Origin: Gemmatimonadaceae bacterium
GTDB lineage: Bacteria > Gemmatimonadota > Gemmatimonadetes > Gemmatimonadales > Gemmatimonadaceae
Assembly (NCBI GenBank): GCA_020851035.1
Contig: JADZDM010000023.1
Span: 223,355-287,354 of the forward strand
Length of the DNA: 64,000 nt
Direction of reading: 5' to 3'
Below the pieces are notes generated by a model. The model saw only the letters and a program-made list of their open reading frames with translations, searched no databases and was not told the DNA's origin. Both the position numbers and the translations under genes were made by a program. Shown here in pieces: positions 35,523 through 45,303 of the stretch. How positions within the stretch are numbered: position 1 is the stretch's first letter; the number at the start of each line of letters is the position of its first letter.

Positions 35523-36152
35523 TCAGGCATTCGCCATCCTCTCGACCGTGGATGCAGGCGCCGGCACCGGCTCGCGCAGGTGCGTCGCGATGAACCGCTT
35601 GAGGTCGACCGCGATGCCGTCGAGCACCTCGATGTCCCGCTTCACCCGCGACATCATCAGCCCGCCTTCCAGCGCCGCGATGATGAACCGCGACAGCCGC
35701 ACCGCGTCCACGTCGTCCTGCAACTGCGGCCGTGCCTCCCACAGCAGCGACTGGATCTGCGCTGCCCACCGCGCGAACACCTTCGCGATCCGCAGGCGGA
35801 ACCCCTCGTGGGCGTCCGCCATCTCCGCCGCCAGCGTCCCGAACGGCGACCCGCCGTGGCACCCCCGCTCCGCGTGCGCCGCCACCAGGGAGTCGATGAA
35901 GAGGTGCAGCCGCTCCAACGGGTCGATCATCGGCTCCCGCAGGATCGCCAGGCCACGCTCGGCAAACCGCTCGAACTGCCGGTCCAGCACCTCGTAACCG
36001 AGCTCTTCCTTGCTACGGAAGTAGTGGTAGAAATGACTCTTCCCGCTCAACCGCGATTCCCGGATCACATCGTCGATCGAAGTCGCCGAGTACCCCTGCC
36101 GCCCGATCAGGACCGCGGCGGCATCGAGGATCTGGGAGCGGCGAGGATTCAT
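35523..36152 (-). CDS. TetR/AcrR family transcriptional regulator
   Basis: This is a protein of 209 residues. The N-terminal helix-turn-helix is RSQILDAAAVLIGRQGYSAT followed by SIDDVIRESRLSGKSHFYHYFRSKEEL in sequence. The C-terminal part (..GCHGGSPFGTLAAEM..) resembles the TetR_C domains of regulators that answer to electrophiles or small lipophilic ligands. Its promoter carries a palindrome in the spacer, so it should repress itself. It is followed on the same strand by the ECF sigma gene, with the next possible ATG overlapping its stop. It may therefore control that sigma factor too. Confidence 0.92.
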   Translation of the reverse strand: MNPRRSQILDAAAVLIGRQGYSATSIDDVIRESRLSGKSHFYHYFRSKEELGYEVLDRQFERFAERGLAILREPMIDPLERLHLFIDSLVAAHAERGCHGGSPFGTLAAEMADAHEGFRLRIAKVFARWAAQIQSLLWEARPQLQDDVDAVRLSRFIIAALEGGLMMSRVKRDIEVLDGIAVDLKRFIATHLREPVPAPASTVERMANA

Positions 36153-36159
36153 GGCCAGA

Positions 36160-36188
36160 ATACTAGGACCGGTCAGTCCGATTTACAA
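36160..36188 (-). promoter_or_regulatory. tetR promoter with operator in the spacer; leaderless start
   Basis: On the minus strand, TTGTAA (36183-36188) and TAGTAT (36160-36165) are separated by exactly 17 bp. The spacer contains GGACTGACCGGTCC (36166-36179), a TetR-like palindrome. Only 7 nt separate the -10 box from the ATG at 36152, so the transcript probably begins at or next to the start codon. Confidence 0.7.
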
Positions 36189-36203
36189 CCCCCGCATGCG
36201 AAA

Positions 36204-36238
36204 TCGCGCAAGTCATTTCAATTGAATGACTTGCGCGA
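36204..36238. terminator. 14-bp hairpin between helicase and tetR
   Basis: TCGCGCAAGTCATT and AATGACTTGCGCGA form a perfect stem with a 7-nt loop. It lies after the helicase stop and before the tetR promoter, both on the minus strand, so it could separate the two units. The sequence after it on the minus strand is only weakly T-rich (TTTCG). Confidence 0.5.
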
Positions 36239-36283
36239 CAATAAATCAGAGAAGTGCCATCACGAACGCCCGAACTTCCTTTC

Positions 36284-36304
36284 AGGACTAGACCGATCAG
36301 TCCT
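36284..36304. promoter_or_regulatory. Second TetR-like operator
   Basis: AGGACT (36284-36289) and AGTCCT (36299-36304) flank AGACCGATC. The site resembles the GGAC..GTCC palindrome in the tetR promoter and lies about 110 bp further upstream. A third partial half-site, CCGTTCAGTC, follows. Two sites could allow cooperative or looped repression. Confidence 0.45.
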
Positions 36305-36385
36305 ACCGTTCAGTCGTTTGCGCCCCTTCGCGCCCCTTTCCGAGGTTGCGTTCAGGTCGTTGCGGTTGCTGCTCGGGCGGCCGGC

Positions 36386-39043
36386 TCAGCGCCCCTTGCG
36401 CCCCCGACGCTTCGGCGGGATCACCGCCCGCCGCTCCTTCCCGCGCTGGTATTCCTCGCGCGCCCGATCACGGCCTCCCTTCCGGTGCCCGTACTGGTCA
36501 CCCAGCGTCGCCAGCTCGTCGGGCATCCAGGGCGCATCCAACGCCTCCCGCAGCTCCACCAGCGTGCGGCCGCGGGCCGAGCCGCGCTGGCCGCGCGGCA
36601 CGATGAACCGGTACGGCCGGTCGAACGGCGGCAGTTCCTCCGTCACCAGTGTGCGCGCCAGCTTCTCCGGCAGCCGCAGCCGCGCGACACCCAGGTACGT
36701 GCCGTCATCGTGCTCCTCCACGTCGTACTCGATCACCACCTGGCGATCGCGCACGGTGAGCTGGTGCGGCAGGTCGTCGTAGCGCGCGCGCTCCTCGGGC
36801 GTGATCCAGTCGTCCCACGACATCCGGAGCGGCAGGTGCCGCAGGTCCTGCACCGACTCCACGTCACCCAGCCGGGCGCGGTACCACGACGCCAGGTCAG
36901 CCTGCGACACACGCGCCGTCGTCGCCGCGCTGCGGCGCCAGACCTCCCGCGCCTCGGCGATCATCGGGCGGTTGCGCTCGACGGCGGGATGCCGCATCCG
37001 CTCCGTCGCGAACGCCTCGGCCAGGACGTCGCGCGCCGCGTCGGCCACCTCCGGCGTGAACTCGTCGATCACCGCCGTCTCGCGCTCCAGCTCGAACCCG
37101 GCGTACGTCACCCGGCGCGTGCGCACGAGCTGGCCCTGCTTGCGGTGCGGGTCGTAGGCCAGCGTCGACTCGCCGTATTCGGCGAACCGCCGGATGAGCG
37201 CCGGTGCAAGTTGCGTCCCCTCGATCGACGCGCGCGGGATCCCCATGCGATCGGCGAAGAAGCGCAGCGTGCCGGTCACGGCGCCCCAGCTGCCGCAGAC
37301 ACTCGTCTTGCCCACCCGCGCACTCTCACCCCACGCGGTCTGCTCGTCGATCACCAGGTCGAATGGCATCACCTGCGCCAGCAGCTCGCTGAAGCGTGCC
37401 CGCGTTGCCTCCGTGGCCTTCGGCAGCTCCGTCGGCAGGGGCGCATTCAGCGAGCGGTACACGCTGGCCATCGCCAGCGCCGCATCCTCCAGCGACTTCA
37501 CCAGCACGCCCTTCACTTCGGCCCACTCCGCGATCTCCTCGTGGAAGAGCTGGCGCGGGAGCCCGTACACGTTCCCCACGTAGCCGTACTTCGTGAACGC
37601 CTCGCGGTACACGTTGTAGGCCGTGAGGTGATCACTCCCCGGGATGAGCAGCCCATCCAGGTTCCGGTCCTCGCGCGTCATGCGGTGCAGGCTCTCCACC
37701 CCACTCATCACCGCCACATACGGCACCAGGTCGTCGTCGCTGTTGACGAGCAGCTCGGCCCACGGCCGTTCCACCGGCATCTTCTCCACCGCGCGGCCGT
37801 AGTCCGTCAGCCGCCCGTTGGCGACGATGTTGCGCGTCTCGAGCAGGCGCAGCGCCCGCTGGTAGGCGATCCGGTCCAGCGGCACCGGCAGCTCGAGGTC
37901 GTCGGCGCGGACGCCGAGGGCCGCGCAGGTGATGGCGACGCGCTCGCTGTCGCCCGCGAGCTGGAACTCCGGCAGCTCGGGCTTGAGCGTCTCGAAGGGG
38001 ATGCGCCGGTCGGAGAGGATGAACACCCGGCCGCCCGCCACGCGCCCGTGCACGCGCCCCGCCATCTGCAGCAGCTCGTTCGCGCCAAGGTGCACGCGCG
38101 TGAGCACGTTGCGCCCCTTGTCCACCATGTTGGTGAACCGCGTGTCGTCGATGATCACCGTGTCCAGGCCCTGCACCGTGATCGCGCTCTGGCCCGCCGC
38201 CGTCATCGAGAGGAAGAAGGGCTTGTCCACGCCCCCTTCCTCGAGGTACGGCCGGATCACGCGGATCGGCTCGCCACCGTGGTAGTGCTGGGCGTGGATC
38301 TTCGGGAAGCTCTCCTGCACATGTCGCGCGGCATCCTCGGTGCCGGCGCGCGTCGGCATGAACATCGCCACCCCGCGCCGCTCGGCGATCACCCTCTTCA
38401 GGAACTTGTCGTCCAGGAAGTCGGCCGGGCTCCGCGTCAGCACCTCGACCTTCGCCTTCTTCGCCTCGTCGAAGCTGTAGACCTCCAGCACGTCGTGGCT
38501 GCCGAGGTACTTCGCGTAGAACGTCGGGTCGACGGTGGCCGACAGCCAGATGTAGCGGCAGCGGGCCCGCTTGCCGAGGGCCAGGCAGAGTTCGAGCTCG
38601 GCGGAGGTCTGGTGGATCTCGTCGACGACCAGCGTGTCGCGGTGGTCGATGTCACCGTCCTGGAACCAGCGCCGCGCGATGCCCGTGGTGACGATGATGA
38701 CGTTCCAGCTCGGCGTGTCGGGCGTCGCCTCACGCTCGCGGTTGACGACCCCGACCCGCAGCGCCTCGCCAAGGATCGTCTCGGCGATGGGCCGGACGGC
38801 GAGGGTCTTGCCGGTGCCGGTGCCGGCCACGATGCCGAATCCCTGACCACTGGCCGCCAGTTCGCGCAGCCTGGCGCCGTGGTGCTGCTCCAGGTAGGTC
38901 GGGATGTTGAGCGTGAAGGCCAGCTCGATCGTCTCGCACGCCGCACGGGTGGGGGCGATGACGATGATGCGTCCGCGCTCGGGACGGGCGGCCTTGAAGG
39001 CGTCGGGGTCGGGCGGGAGGTACCGATCGCGGGTGTCTCGCAT
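36386..39043 (-). CDS. DEAH-type (DEIH) helicase, HrpA/HrpB-like
   Basis: This is a protein of 885 residues. Superfamily 2 motifs are clear: Walker A GTGTGKT at residues 74-80, motif II VVDEIHQ (DEIH), motif III LSATV, a helicase C-terminal region from ~residue 200 ([18 protein letters not shown]), and motif [11 protein letters not shown] in place of the more usual QRxGRxGR. The winged-helix and ratchet-like region follows. The basic tail ([17 protein letters not shown]) could bind RNA. It probably unwinds structured RNA, and the Val-His in motif VI is atypical. It is divergent from bchE over 173 bp. Confidence 0.85.
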   Translation of the reverse strand: MRDTRDRYLPPDPDAFKAARPERGRIIVIAPTRAACETIELAFTLNIPTYLEQHHGARLRELAASGQGFGIVAGTGTGKTLAVRPIAETILGEALRVGVVNREREATPDTPSWNVIIVTTGIARRWFQDGDIDHRDTLVVDEIHQTSAELELCLALGKRARCRYIWLSATVDPTFYAKYLGSHDVLEVYSFDEAKKAKVEVLTRSPADFLDDKFLKRVIAERRGVAMFMPTRAGTEDAARHVQESFPKIHAQHYHGGEPIRVIRPYLEEGGVDKPFFLSMTAAGQSAITVQGLDTVIIDDTRFTNMVDKGRNVLTRVHLGANELLQMAGRVHGRVAGGRVFILSDRRIPFETLKPELPEFQLAGDSERVAITCAALGVRADDLELPVPLDRIAYQRALRLLETRNIVANGRLTDYGRAVEKMPVERPWAELLVNSDDDLVPYVAVMSGVESLHRMTREDRNLDGLLIPGSDHLTAYNVYREAFTKYGYVGNVYGLPRQLFHEEIAEWAEVKGVLVKSLEDAALAMASVYRSLNAPLPTELPKATEATRARFSELLAQVMPFDLVIDEQTAWGESARVGKTSVCGSWGAVTGTLRFFADRMGIPRASIEGTQLAPALIRRFAEYGESTLAYDPHRKQGQLVRTRRVTYAGFELERETAVIDEFTPEVADAARDVLAEAFATERMRHPAVERNRPMIAEAREVWRRSAATTARVSQADLASWYRARLGDVESVQDLRHLPLRMSWDDWITPEERARYDDLPHQLTVRDRQVVIEYDVEEHDDGTYLGVARLRLPEKLARTLVTEELPPFDRPYRFIVPRGQRGSARGRTLVELREALDAPWMPDELATLGDQYGHRKGGRDRAREEYQRGKERRAVIPPKRRGRKGR

Positions 39044-39059
39044 GGGTCGAATCTACGCT

Positions 39060-39088
39060 GCCGTCAGGAGGAGAACGCCTGACACGGC
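39060..39088. promoter_or_regulatory. Hairpin in the helicase/bchE divergent region
   Basis: GCCGTCAGG (39060-39068) pairs with CCTGACACGGC (39078-39088) apart from a 2-nt bulge, 129 bp before bchE. No cobalamin riboswitch core was recognised, although BchE needs B12. It may be a protein-binding site. Confidence 0.3.
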
Positions 39089-39216
39089 TGCCATGGAAAT
39101 CCCGACTGGTGGGGTCCCCAAAGCACCGGCATGTTCGCGGAGAGGGTTACCCATGGGTGCGACGTCAGCGCCCAGTGCTCCATCCGTCGGCCCCGCCGAC
39201 ACGAGAGGCTTTTCCG

Positions 39217-40938
39217 ATGCGGATCCTGCTGATTCATCCGAACTACCACTCTGGTGGTGCCGAGATCGCCGGCAACTGGCCGCCGGCGTGGGTGGCCTAC
39301 CTGAGTGGCGCGCTGAAGGCGGCAGGGTACACCGACATCCGCTTCATCGACGCGATGACGGACAACATCGAGGATCCCGCGCTGGAGCAGATCCTGCGCG
39401 AGGAGCGGCCTGCCGCCGTGCTCGCCACCGCCATCACCCCGGCGATCTACAAGGCGCAGGAGACGCTCGAGATGGTGCGCCGGATCCACCCCGACTGCCT
39501 CACCGTCCTGGGCGGCGTGCACGGCACGTTCATGTACGGCCAGGTGCTGAGCGAGGCCCCCTGGATCGACGTGATCGTCCGCGGCGAGGGTGAGGAGATC
39601 GTCGTCAACCTGATGCGGGCGCTGGAAGAGGGCCGGCTGCCGGCCGAACGCAGCACGATCCAGGGCATCGCGTACCTCGAGGACGGCAAGCCGGTCGCCA
39701 CCAAGCCGCACCCGCCGATCGCGGACCTGGACACGCTCAAGCCCGACTGGGGCATCCTGAACTGGGACCGCTACATCTACATCCCGCTCAACTGCCGCGT
39801 CGCCATCCCGAACTTCGCCCGCGGCTGCCCCTTCACCTGCTCGTTCTGCTCGCAGTGGAAGTTCTGGCGCCAGTACCGCACCCGCGACCCGAAGAAGTTC
39901 GTGGACGAGATCGAGGAGCTGGTGACGGTGCACAAGATCGGCTTCTTCATCCTTGCCGACGAGGAGCCGACGATCAACCGCAAGAAGTTCGTCGAGCTCT
40001 GCGAGGAGCTGGTCAAGCGCAACCTGCCCGTGCAGTGGGGCATCAACACGCGCGTCACCGACATCCTGCGCGACGAGGAGCTGCTGCCGCTCTACCGGAA
40101 GGCCGGCCTCGTGCACGTGTCGCTCGGCACCGAGGCGGCGGCGCAGCTCAAGCTCGACCGCTTCAACAAGGAGATCAAGGTCGAGCAGAGCAAGAAGGCC
40201 ATCCAGCTGCTGCGGCAGAACGGCATCGTGACCGAGGCCCAGTTCATCGTCGGCCTCGAGAACGAGACCCCGGAGACGCTGGAAGAGACGTACAACATGG
40301 CGCAGGACTGGAAGCCGGACCTCGTCAACTGGAACTGCTACACGCCGTGGCCCTTCTCCGACCTGTTCCAGGAGCTGGGCGACAAGGTCGAGGTGCGCGA
40401 CTACGCCAAGTACAACTTCGTGACGCCGATCATCCAGCCCGACACGATGACGCGCGACGAGGTGCTGAAGGGCGTGCTCCACAACTACCGCCGCTTCTAC
40501 TTCAAGAAGGCCACCGGCGGCTACCTGTGGGACAAGGACCCGTACCGCCGGAAGTACCTGCGCGGCTGCCTGAAGGCGTACCTCAAGAGCGCCTTCGAGC
40601 GGAAGTTCTACGACCTGGGCCGCATCAACTACTGGGGCCAGAGCACGGTGGACTTCCAGTTCGACGAGTCGAAGACGACGTCCAAGCAGGAGCTGGTGCG
40701 CCTCAAGAGCAAGCGCGAGATCCAGCACGTGCACGGCGTGGCCAGCGGCGTGGCGAACTGCTCGCCGATGGTGCTGGTGGCCGGCCACGAGATCCCGGCC
40801 GACGAGTTCATCACGCCCAAGCGCTCGACGATGAAGACCACGGCCAACGAATCGGCGGCGGCGGTGCTGGAGGCGGTCGAGGTGATCGACGGCGTGGATC
40901 CGCACGCGCGCGACGACGAGGGAATCCGGGTCTGCTGA
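39217..40938 (+). CDS. bchE: Anaerobic Mg-protoporphyrin IX monomethyl ester cyclase BchE
   Basis: This is a protein of 573 residues. The ATG at 39217 follows GAGAGG by 9 nt. The N-terminal B12-binding domain begins [20 protein letters not shown], a BchE hallmark. The radical-SAM cluster motif is C204-x3-C208-x2-C211 in [18 protein letters not shown]. Other matching blocks are [50 protein letters not shown], and [20 protein letters not shown]. BchE closes the isocyclic ring of bacteriochlorophyll without oxygen, using SAM, cobalamin and a 4Fe-4S cluster. No other bch gene adjoins it. A different member of the B12 radical-SAM family is possible, but the match over the whole length makes BchE much more likely. 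Confidence 0.9.
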   Translation: MRILLIHPNYHSGGAEIAGNWPPAWVAYLSGALKAAGYTDIRFIDAMTDNIEDPALEQILREERPAAVLATAITPAIYKAQETLEMVRRIHPDCLTVLGGVHGTFMYGQVLSEAPWIDVIVRGEGEEIVVNLMRALEEGRLPAERSTIQGIAYLEDGKPVATKPHPPIADLDTLKPDWGILNWDRYIYIPLNCRVAIPNFARGCPFTCSFCSQWKFWRQYRTRDPKKFVDEIEELVTVHKIGFFILADEEPTINRKKFVELCEELVKRNLPVQWGINTRVTDILRDEELLPLYRKAGLVHVSLGTEAAAQLKLDRFNKEIKVEQSKKAIQLLRQNGIVTEAQFIVGLENETPETLEETYNMAQDWKPDLVNWNCYTPWPFSDLFQELGDKVEVRDYAKYNFVTPIIQPDTMTRDEVLKGVLHNYRRFYFKKATGGYLWDKDPYRRKYLRGCLKAYLKSAFERKFYDLGRINYWGQSTVDFQFDESKTTSKQELVRLKSKREIQHVHGVASGVANCSPMVLVAGHEIPADEFITPKRSTMKTTANESAAAVLEAVEVIDGVDPHARDDEGIRVC

Positions 40939-40960
40939 CCGGACACGCGTCAGCATGACC

Positions 40961-41001
40961 AGCGAGGCGGCGGTGGAGCAGGCATCCACCGCCGCCTCGC
41001 T
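40961..41001. terminator. 16-bp bidirectional hairpin after bchE
   Basis: AGCGAGGCGGCGGTGG and its exact reverse complement form a 16-bp stem with a 9-nt loop between two convergent genes. No T-tract follows on either strand, so termination would depend on stem strength or Rho. Confidence 0.6.
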
Positions 41002-41072
41002 GCATCCGGCCGGAGTGCCGCAGCGGACGAGGGCCGCCACACCCCGCCGCAGCAGGCCGGCGCGGCCGTTCC

Positions 41073-43037
41073 CTACCGCCGCCCCGCCCGCCGGATCGCC
41101 TGTGCCTCCGCGCTCCGCGGCAACGAATCCGCCCAATACCCCGAATCATTCCGGCTCGGATCGGTGTCCAGCAGCGCGCGATACGTACGATCCGCCGCCC
41201 TGACTGCCGCGCGCCGCTGCGCCGCCGTCACCCCCGGCCGCGCGAGATACGAGACGAACGCCCGCAGCGCCAGCCAGCGCTCCGAGCCCTCCCGCAGCGA
41301 CGCGAACATCCGCGCCCGCTCGTGCGACCGCGTCCACGGCAGGTCCCACACCGGCGGGTGCTCCTCGACGTATCGCGGATACAGCGTGTAGTCGCGGTTC
41401 ATCATCCCGCGGTAGAAGTAGCGCGACTGCTCGTAGAACACCGTCCCGCCGCCGGCCGCCAGCGCCGTCGCATATCGCAGCAGGCCGGCGTCGCTTCCGG
41501 TGTCGCCCGCCAGGGTGCCGAGCCGCGTGTAGCGCGCGGCACGCGCCGCGTCGAACGCCTGCACCTGCGCGGCCGCCTCGGTCCAGCGTCCCGCATTCGC
41601 CGCCCGCACCGCCAGCACCAGTCGCGCCTCGCGCGACACGACGCGATCCGCCACGGCGCCAATCCGCGACACCGCACTGTCCGGTGCCAGCACCCGCACG
41701 ATGTAGCGACGCGTCCACTGGTCCAGGCCCGGCGTGGTGGCCGCCGACGCCCAGTCGCCGCGGGTCATGTGGATGCGCGCCGCGAGGTATGCCGACTCGG
41801 GCGCGAGCAGCGAATCCTGCGCCACCGTCACCAGCGGGCCGCCCGCGAACCTCGCCGCCTCATCCAGCCGCCCGGCGCGCAGCATGCTCACCGCCCACAT
41901 GTGCCGCCAGAAGGGTGACGCGGTCGCGCGCCACGACGGCATCGACTGCGGCAGCCGCAGCGGCGCCACCGAGTCGGTCGCCAGCATGGCCAGCAGCCGC
42001 TCCTCGAGGTTTTCCGACCACGGCGCACCGCGGTTCGCCACCGCCGCCTGCATCAGCGACTCCCACGCCGCGCGCCCCGGATGGAGGTTCCCCACCAGCG
42101 CGGCACGCACCTCGATCGGCACCCGCGCATCCGACAGCAACCGCGGCGGCGCCGGCATGAACGTGGTCAGCAGGTACCGCATCTCGGCCGCCGCCCGCAC
42201 GGGATACTCGCCGTAGAGCGCGACCGCGGTGTCCCACGTGCTGTCCGCCTGCGACGCGAGAAAGAACAGCCGCATCCGGCTGAACTGCACCAGCCCCGCA
42301 TACGGGTGCTGCGGATACCGCGCCAGCCAGGCCCGGTGTGCCGCATGCAGCGAATCCCAGCGCGCCGCCGGCACCGCCTTCGCAATCTCCTCGCGCGTGC
42401 CGTCCGGCAGGCCGTGCCGCACCGCCAGCCGCAGCGCCGCATACTCCAGCGTGGCGCGGCGCGGGGACTGCGGTGAACGCGCGAGGAGGGCGGGCATCGA
42501 GTCGATGGGCAGCGCCCGGATCGGCGCCGCCAGCCGCTCGAAGGCCGCGGTCCGCATGGCCTGTGGCGCGGCCAGCACGGCCGGTGCCAGTTCGATGGTC
42601 TCCACCGCTCGCCGCAGCAGCGAGTCGCGGCCGGCGTCGTCCGACACCGGCAACGCCATGACCTGCGCCACCACCAGCCCCGCCTCTCGCAGCGCGCGCT
42701 GGGCATCACCCTTTCCCCACGCCGCCACGATCGCGGCACCGGTCGGCTCGGGCACCCGCACTCGCACCGTCGTGTCCCAGGCGTACGGTTGCAGCGGCGC
42801 CCGCCCGATCAGCCCCGCGAAGCGCGCACTGTCAGCGCGCAGGAAGCCAGGCAGCAGACGCACCTCGTCGCGCGAGATGAAGTCGAGGTCCCGCAACGGC
42901 AGCATGCCGCGCTCGCCGAAGGTCGCCGCGCTCACCAGCGGCCCGTCCACGTCGAAGCTGTTCGACACGCCGCAGGGAAACGCCACCGTCGCCACGCACA
43001 TCGTGCACGATGCCACCAGCACCGATCGCCTCGTCAT
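41073..43037 (-). CDS. Exported helical-repeat protein of unknown function
   Basis: This is a protein of 654 residues, starting at 43037, where the ATG overlaps the upstream stop. The N-terminus (RSVLVASCTMCVATVAFPC) is a signal or lipoprotein signal. The body is almost all helical with repeated Ala/Arg/Trp-rich units resembling TPR or Sel1-like arrays, such as WDSLHAAHRAWLARYPQHPY and LEERLLAMLATDSVAPL. No catalytic motif is visible. It is translationally coupled to the DUF3142 lipoprotein gene, so the two probably work in the same envelope process. Confidence 0.75.
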   Translation of the reverse strand: MTRRSVLVASCTMCVATVAFPCGVSNSFDVDGPLVSAATFGERGMLPLRDLDFISRDEVRLLPGFLRADSARFAGLIGRAPLQPYAWDTTVRVRVPEPTGAAIVAAWGKGDAQRALREAGLVVAQVMALPVSDDAGRDSLLRRAVETIELAPAVLAAPQAMRTAAFERLAAPIRALPIDSMPALLARSPQSPRRATLEYAALRLAVRHGLPDGTREEIAKAVPAARWDSLHAAHRAWLARYPQHPYAGLVQFSRMRLFFLASQADSTWDTAVALYGEYPVRAAAEMRYLLTTFMPAPPRLLSDARVPIEVRAALVGNLHPGRAAWESLMQAAVANRGAPWSENLEERLLAMLATDSVAPLRLPQSMPSWRATASPFWRHMWAVSMLRAGRLDEAARFAGGPLVTVAQDSLLAPESAYLAARIHMTRGDWASAATTPGLDQWTRRYIVRVLAPDSAVSRIGAVADRVVSREARLVLAVRAANAGRWTEAAAQVQAFDAARAARYTRLGTLAGDTGSDAGLLRYATALAAGGGTVFYEQSRYFYRGMMNRDYTLYPRYVEEHPPVWDLPWTRSHERARMFASLREGSERWLALRAFVSYLARPGVTAAQRRAAVRAADRTYRALLDTDPSRNDSGYWADSLPRSAEAQAIRRAGRR

Positions 43038-43870
43038 CCGATCTCTCCCACGAACGTGATCCAGCGCTGTCCAGCCGGGAACACCCACACACCGCGATAG
43101 CCCTCCAGTGCGGCGAACTGCGGCACCGTCGCGAACCACGCGCGATGGTCCGTGAGTCCACGGCGCGTCCGGCGCTCGAAGGCGCCAAGCCCGAGGCGGA
43201 ACGGCATCCGCGCACGCTGCGCGAGCGCCACCGCCTCATCCACCTGGCGTGCCGTGGCCGGCTCCCCGGTGTCGAACACCTGCAGGACGTGGCCCGCCAC
43301 CACGTCGCGGAACAGGTCCCCGTACGTCGGCTCACGCAGGTGGGCGATCAGCGACGTGACCCACACGTCATCCGCGGCCAGGGCATGCGCATGCAGGTAC
43401 GACACGCTGCGCGCCCATGCGGCCAGTGCGCGCTGCGGCACGTCGTGGTCCAGCTGCACCGCACGCACCGTGGCGCCGCCGGCACGCGCACGCAGCACCT
43501 GCACCGCACTGTCGAGTGCGAGGTCGAAGCGGTGCGCGCCGTCAGCCGGCGTGCGGCACTGGTCCAGCCCATCCTCGAACCGGATCACGACCGTCACGTC
43601 GGCCGTGTGCGTCGCCGTGGCCGCCAGGCCGGCGCGCGGCACGAGGCGCATCGTGCGTGCGTCGCAGCCCACCGAGCCGATGTAGATGCCTGCCTCGAGG
43701 CCGGGACGCACGCCGGCACTCTCGGCAAAGCGGTCCACGTCGCCTCGCGTCCAGATCCACTGGCCCAGCTGCGGCGCGGCGGCGGGCGCCCCCGGCGTGG
43801 CGCGGCAGCCGGCCAGTGCGGCCAGCACCGGCAGCGACGACATCAGGTGACGGAGCGGGGACCGGATCAT
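43034..43870 (-). CDS. DUF3142 family lipoprotein
   Basis: This is a protein of 278 residues with a lipoprotein signal ending LAALAGC. The start at 43870 was chosen for it. The mature part begins QLGQWIWTRGDVDRFAESAG and contains VRAVQLDHDVPQRAL and a C-terminal GYRGVWVFPAGQRWI. This fits DUF3142, a predicted TIM-barrel family with a conserved D-x-D-like segment after strand 4. The function is unknown. Its stop overlaps the next gene's start, making a two-gene unit. Confidence 0.8.
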   Translation of the reverse strand: MIRSPLRHLMSSLPVLAALAGCRATPGAPAAAPQLGQWIWTRGDVDRFAESAGVRPGLEAGIYIGSVGCDARTMRLVPRAGLAATATHTADVTVVIRFEDGLDQCRTPADGAHRFDLALDSAVQVLRARAGGATVRAVQLDHDVPQRALAAWARSVSYLHAHALAADDVWVTSLIAHLREPTYGDLFRDVVAGHVLQVFDTGEPATARQVDEAVALAQRARMPFRLGLGAFERRTRRGLTDHRAWFATVPQFAALEGYRGVWVFPAGQRWITFVGEIG

Positions 43871-43967
43871 GGCGCGGAGAGGTCTCGGGATGCCGGAGAA
43901 CATATCGCGAGGCACGGGCACGACAGGCCACCTGATCAGGTGACCATCGCGCGGCAACCCGGTGTGC

Positions 43968-45254
43968 TCAGTCCGTCATCACGGCGCTGTGGCGCGTCTC
44001 GGGCATCGTCGCATACACCACCAGCGAGGCCGCGATGCACGCCGACACGTACCAGTAGAACCACCCCTCGTGCCCGAGCTGCTTGAACCACAGCGCGAGG
44101 TACTCCGCCGTGCCGCCGAACACCGAGACGGCGATCGCGTACGGGAAGGCCACCCCCAGCGCGCGCACACCGGTGGGAAACAGCTCCGCCTTCACCACCG
44201 CATTGATCGCCGTGTAGCCGCTCACCACCAGCAGCGCGAGCGTGAGCAGCAGCAGCGCACCGGCGGTCGACCGCACCTGCGCCAGCGCCGTCAGCAGCGG
44301 CAGGGTGCCGAGCGTGCCCACCACACCGAAGGCCATCAGCACCGGCCGGCGGCCCACCCGGTCCGAGATGGCCCCGACCACCGGCTGCACGCACATGAAG
44401 ATCGCCAGCGACGCGGCGGACACCGTCGTCGCGTCGGCCTTCGAGAACCCGGCGGTGTTCACGAGGAACTTCTGCGCGTAGGTCGTGAAGGTGTAGAACG
44501 CCACCGTGCCGCCGGCGGTGAGGCCGAAGACAGTCGCCACCGCGCGCGGATGCAGGCGCAGGCTCGCGAAGCCGCCCGGCCCCGCCGCTCCCGCGCGCGC
44601 GGCGGTGAACGCCGCCGTCTCGTGGATCCCGCGGCGCAGGTACACCGCCACCAGCGCACAGGCGGCGCCGATCACGAACGGGATGCGCCAGCCCCACGCC
44701 TCCAGCGCCGGCACCGTCATCGTGCGCTGCAGCACCAGCAGCACCCCGAGCGCCAGCAGCTGGCCCATGATCAGCGTGACGTACTGGAAGCTGGACCAGA
44801 ACCCGCGCTGGCGCTGGCCGGCCATCTCGCTCAGGTACGTGGCGCTCGCCCCGTACTCGCCGCCGACGCTCACGCCCTGCATCATCCGCGCGAGCACCAG
44901 CAGCGCCGGCGCCGCCACGCCGATGCGCGCGTACGACGGCGTGATGGCGATCAGCAGCGACCCGGCGCACATCAGCAGCACCGACGCCGTCAGCGCCGTG
45001 CGGCGCCCGTGCCGGTCGGCGTAGCGGCCCATCAGCCAGCCGCCGAGCGGGCGCATGAGGAACCCGATGGCGAACACCGCTGCGGCGTTCAGCAACTGCG
45101 CGGTCTGGTCTGCCGGCGGGAAGAAGGCCTTCGCGAAGTAGAGCGAGAAGGCCGAATAGGCGTACCAGTCGTACCACTCGACGAGGTTCCCGACCGACCC
45201 GCCCACGATCGAGCGAAGGCGCTGGGACGCGCTGGGCGCGGCGGCGGGCATCAT
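43968..45254 (-). CDS. MHS-family major facilitator transporter (KgtP-like)
   Basis: This is a protein of 428 residues with about 12 hydrophobic helices. The metabolite:H+ symporter signature is strong. GNLVEWYDWYAYSAFSLYFA in helix 1, GRYADRHGRRTAL in loop 2-3, RMMQGVSVGGEYGASATYLSE in helix 4 and RRGIHETAAF are all typical. Relatives such as KgtP and ShiA take up alpha-ketoglutarate, shikimate or similar organic acids with protons. The exact substrate cannot be assigned. It stands alone, 49 bp from the next minus-strand gene. Confidence 0.93.
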   Translation of the reverse strand: MMPAAAPSASQRLRSIVGGSVGNLVEWYDWYAYSAFSLYFAKAFFPPADQTAQLLNAAAVFAIGFLMRPLGGWLMGRYADRHGRRTALTASVLLMCAGSLLIAITPSYARIGVAAPALLVLARMMQGVSVGGEYGASATYLSEMAGQRQRGFWSSFQYVTLIMGQLLALGVLLVLQRTMTVPALEAWGWRIPFVIGAACALVAVYLRRGIHETAAFTAARAGAAGPGGFASLRLHPRAVATVFGLTAGGTVAFYTFTTYAQKFLVNTAGFSKADATTVSAASLAIFMCVQPVVGAISDRVGRRPVLMAFGVVGTLGTLPLLTALAQVRSTAGALLLLTLALLVVSGYTAINAVVKAELFPTGVRALGVAFPYAIAVSVFGGTAEYLALWFKQLGHEGWFYWYVSACIAASLVVYATMPETRHSAVMTD

Positions 45255-45303
45255 GCCGCAAGTCTACGCGGCGGTGCGGCCACGCGCGGCGACGACGCCG
45301 GTG

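Noticed and set aside
36284..36304. A promoter for a small gene in the tetR-helicase gap
   Set aside because: No open frame with a ribosome site follows. The sequence fits an operator better.
36254..39082. A 942-codon open frame on the plus strand
   Set aside because: It is antisense to the DEIH helicase, with the His/Arg/Val-rich composition typical of shadows in GC-rich genes.
39044..39216. Cobalamin riboswitch before bchE
   Set aside because: No B12-box core or paired conserved stems were recognised. Only a bulged hairpin is present.
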